Below, piece after piece: positions 60,491 to 64,000 of a DNA stretch of 64,000 nucleotides. The DNA lies in assembly GCA_004794785.1 (NCBI GenBank), contig SJOL01007541.1, positions 487,424 through 551,423 of the forward strand, written 5' to 3'. Source of the stretch: Opisthorchis felineus (taxonomy: Eukaryota > Platyhelminthes > Trematoda > Opisthorchiida > Opisthorchiidae). Numbering within the stretch: position 1 is the first letter of the stretch; the number at the start of each line of letters is the position of its first letter. The notes under the pieces were generated by a model. It saw only the letters and a program-made list of their open reading frames with translations. It searched no databases and was not told the origin of the DNA. The position numbers and the translations under genes were made by a program.

Positions 60491-63400
60491 CTACAGAAAA
60501 AATAACAAAATATCGCGGAAATAGAGGGTCATGGAACATTCGTTCATTGAACAATTCAAACAATTACTTTATCGCTCTTCTATGCGGTCAACAAAACCTG
60601 AAATGTCTGCAGTAACATAATACGACAACCTGGGATCCGACTCGAACAAAAAATGGAGTGAGCTAATATACGCACAGAATAAAAAACTGGGGATATTGGA
60701 TTCGATAAAAGGACCTGTAACATGCTCAGTGGCACTGGGCCACTACACTGCCTCCTCGGTACAGTCAAAAATCAGGATGAAACGTTATCATCATATTTAT
60801 ATTTTCCATCTAGGTCACTCAAAGGTGTGCGGTAGTCTTAGAAGTATTAAGCCAATTGAGGTGACTGCATCAATTTCCGGCCACATTTGGAAGGATTCGA
60901 GTGGTAAGTGAACACAATTAGGACATGAAAATGGCGAAGATTAGCAAACATTCACTTCGGACCACCAAAGACGATTGAATTCTGGACTCCAATTGACTCA
61001 ATTGAGTTTATAGCAGCAGTAAGTTATCTATTAGACTTCACTAAAGTTATCACGCTTTCCGTGACGAGCAGTTTCACGCATTGGGAAAAAGTTCAGAAAC
61101 TATAAGTAGGAGAAGTGCTGGATATCAAAACCTTTAAGTAGCGGCAAAACTGACAGAATGATCTAAAATGTCTGAATAATACAGGGAATTTTAATGGTCG
61201 TCATTTAATGCAACATCACTCTTGGACACATGCACTTCAATCGTATGCACATCTGTGCTCAAGCTCATCCGCACGTCATGTTTCAGCTAGACCGACAGTG
61301 ATCACCACCAATTTACAGCCGACCTATCTAGGGGATCGCTCGAGGTAGCTGGTGTGACAGGATCAACCAACACAACACTTGGAGATGAGAATTGTCTTGT
61401 CAACTGTAGGGGCAACTGGATCACTTGAAGGTTATACACAAGAGTGGAAATCGGAGGATTGTGTTGGACGTTTGCATACCCTTCGCCAGTGTTGGAAATC
61501 CACATCAGGCTTCTGTTAGATGTTTTAAGATCGTCTGCAAAGGCTAAGGTCTCAAAGACTGTAACAGGTGGTACCTTGAACTTTTGTTGGAGCGTTCCAC
61601 TCGCTGGCCATCGTGCCGATGTTACGTGTCGACATTTAGCTCGCGAAGACCTACAGACGGTAGACTTCATTTCCGAGAAATCGAGTGGTAGCACAAAAGT
61701 ATCTACTAAAAAGAGGAAGTGGATCGCCTATGAAGGGAGACAGCCTTGGTCTCAGAAATAGTGTTTCAGAAACGATGAGCCCCACATCTAATGTAATTCT
61801 GTGTTGCTCAGAAACTGATCCGGAGTGATAAGGTTAGCATTTACAGGGCCTTGAGGGGTTCTAGCCTCAAATCAGGTAGGTAGACTACGGGTGAACAAGC
61901 ATCGCATATACCATAGGAATACGGAGTGCGCAGATTGTTTTTTCCAAATGAAGTAGATGTTTCTGAGAACCCAGAGATATTTTCACACCTTAAATGCCTC
62001 TGCTCGTATATTCTTCATCTCAATCAGAGGTGGCTCGAAGATCGCGTTGTCACTGGGAGATATCTCAGCGACAAGATGAATATGGTTATTCGCGAAGTTT
62101 GGTGATGATGGAACACCACAATTTTAGACCTTTTGCGTGGTTTCGGCGATGTCAAATCACTAAGGTAGTCAAACGGATAATTGGAAGGTCAAGGCATTGT
62201 TCCATTTAATGGAATCCTTACGATTTGCAACTGGGGTAGCTTACGCGTGATTCTTGGTTTAACCAACTGTGAATTAGTTGGTTATTACTGGATTTGTAGT
62301 TTGCATTCACGTCGCTCTTGCTCAAACAGTACTTCCTCCATCCTGGCGCAATTATTCCTGCTAGTCCGCGCTGTTCAATGACAGTTTGTTCACTGTGAAT
62401 AATCGCCCATCCTCACAGAGAACTGATAATTACCAAGCCTTGGAGTCAGAGTTCAACTGGGTGGCTACGGTAAAGGATGTTTTCTCCAGGCAGCTGGGAT
62501 TTGTTGTAACCAATCCAGTGTTCTGTGTAAATGATGGGCACACGCTATCAGTTTATTGTATGACGGAGGCGCCGAAAGTTCTGTGTTCTCTATCATTAAA
62601 ATCCTACGCGGTGATAGGATCCTAGTTTTCGGGTATGTGAACGATACGCACTGACTGTTATATGCTGTTTAACCAATCTGAATATGAGGTTGCCCCGTAT
62701 GGAGTAGGTTTTTGTCTCACAAATGCTCAGGAACCTGCACTTGCACTCACCCAGGATGGAAGTTCATGGTTGGATGGACAATACAGCTTTCCAATAGCCT
62801 TGTCTACCTGAGAACCTTCATCAAAGCTGGTGTTAGTATACAAGAAGGGATGCCACTAAGGATGTCGAAAGCACAGACAGCCTAGTCTATAGTGGGGCAT
62901 TCACGACTTCGACACGAAATCTGCTTTTCCGCCACGCTTTGATCCGTACGGCTGCGGAAACTTGCACCTTCACGCTGAGGATCCTCAGAAGTTGCCCGTT
63001 CTTTCGAAAAACGATGTTTGCGTCACATTGTTCGTGTATGGCAGCACCAATGCCAACACTGAAGTTGGTCACTGAGGGATGGATATTGCTAGTCCGAAAT
63101 GAACACTGTCATTTAACAACATCCAATCGGATGGGCTGCGCATGTTCTCCGATTTCTATTCCATGTTGTGTTCACGAAAGCTGGTTTTAGTTGGGAGGAA
63201 GAGCAAGATGGGCGATCAACGACCTTATGTAGGAGAATGAAGAAACTTACGGTAAGCTTAGCTTCTGTTGGTCCAGTCCGTCTCTTGGGTTGGGACTGAT
63301 GGATACTGATTGCTATTGGTTAGATATACTAAAAACGGTCAAAAACCAACCTCACTGGCGCCGGTGGTCTTCTCTTAGGTATGTAGCATAACGTAAACAT

Positions 63401-64000
63401 AAAATTTCCGCACTCTATCGGTTTTGAACTTTCTCACTCTCAGTGTGACCGTATATGATTGGTACTAAGTGTGGACTACTAGTGGTGTGTATATACATAT
63501 ATATTAGTCTTCTTGAACTCAGAGAGAACGACCTAATTGGACCTAGCTGGGGGGGGGAGAGGTCTCTCTTACAGGAAGGTCCCCATCGACCGTTCGACGA
63601 AACGCAGGTGCTGTAGATTTTTATAAAAATTCAGCGACACGCTGAAGCTAGCGCAACAGTAGTACAGCCTTTCTTTATGTCTGTAATACACAGAACATTC
63701 ATTACGAGTGCAGTCCCTATCGTCCACGAACAGTCACCATGTGAAATTTTAGGACAACTTCGTAGGAAGCGACCAGTTTGCAGCTGCAATTGTTCCAAAG
63801 ACTATCTTTTGGGTTCAGACTTGTATGTCGTCCCATTTTAAATACTTCCACGTTCCTAAGCGTCAGAAGTAAGGTGTTTGTTTCCAGCAATGGAAAAGTT
63901 TATCACGGTGATACGACATTAGTACGGTTTTGATTACATTAGGTAGCAGAATGCAAGTTGTAAAGTTGGTATAAACGTCTGGAACGTAAACTGGTTTACA
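60491..64000. other. No gene recognised; one decayed repeat fragment
   Basis: I searched the minus strand for the missing N-terminal exons of acetyl-CoA synthetase and found none. A minus-strand open frame of 130 codons at 61302-61694 has no recognised domain. A fragment at about 61815-61900 (minus: ctacctgatttgagg and gctaaccttat) recalls the 307-bp family. A G-run lies at 63549-63557. Confidence 0.45.

Noticed and set aside
61302..61694. Minus-strand open frame with FETLAFADDL, recalling the YADD box of reverse transcriptase
   Set aside because: No other RT motif is in the frame and the RTE copies here do not align with it; the resemblance is a few residues.
62745..62800. Possible upstream acetyl-CoA synthetase exon ending at a gtgagt donor on the minus strand
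   Set aside because: The translation (NFHPG and upstream) does not match the expected N-terminal part of the enzyme and the phase cannot be supported.

Overview
This is a repeat-rich stretch of an animal nuclear genome, most likely a parasitic flatworm and probably a digenean fluke. The reasons are a spliced metazoan-type acetyl-CoA synthetase gene with long introns, RTE-type LINEs, a Gypsy LTR element, a Penelope-type endonuclease, and several repeat families carrying hammerhead self-cleaving ribozymes in the style of the Sm-alpha repeats of schistosomes. The species assignment is inference. One assembly gap of N lies at 37558-38008.

Layout. Positions 1-10499 are retroelement territory: a LINE-like 3' end, a decayed Gypsy pol remnant interrupted by a ribozyme-bearing repeat, and a second nearly complete Gypsy element (5432-10499) with two LTRs, gag, pol and a frameshifted integrase. 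From 10500 to about 44900 no host gene could be recognised. That stretch holds scattered short repeats: a family of about 307 bp with a hammerhead (retrozyme-like), two tRNA-derived SINE families whose bodies contain hammerheads, an RTE LINE copy (27650-29130, minus), a Penelope-like remnant (39103-40030) and simple repeats. From 60490 down to 44908 on the minus strand lie the last seven exons (583 codons) of acetyl-CoA synthetase, all with matching GT/AG sites and phases. Its first roughly 120 residues are not in the window as far as I can see. Its introns contain further RTE, SINE, Penelope-type and retrozyme-like fragments. Positions 60491-64000 hold no gene that I recognise.

How the parts may relate. 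Acetyl-CoA synthetase is the only host gene seen; it activates acetate to acetyl-CoA. The most notable content is RNA-level. Three unrelated short repeat families each carry the hammerhead core (CTGATGA, stem II, GAAA) between complementary stem I arms. The copies of the 307-bp family are circularly permuted relative to one another, and one carries terminal redundancy, as expected if multimeric or circular RNA was inserted by a retroelement. The RTE and Penelope elements nearby are candidate sources of the reverse transcription machinery. This resembles the known Sm-alpha, Penelope-associated hammerhead and metazoan retrozyme systems; whether these particular families have been described is not something I can determine here.
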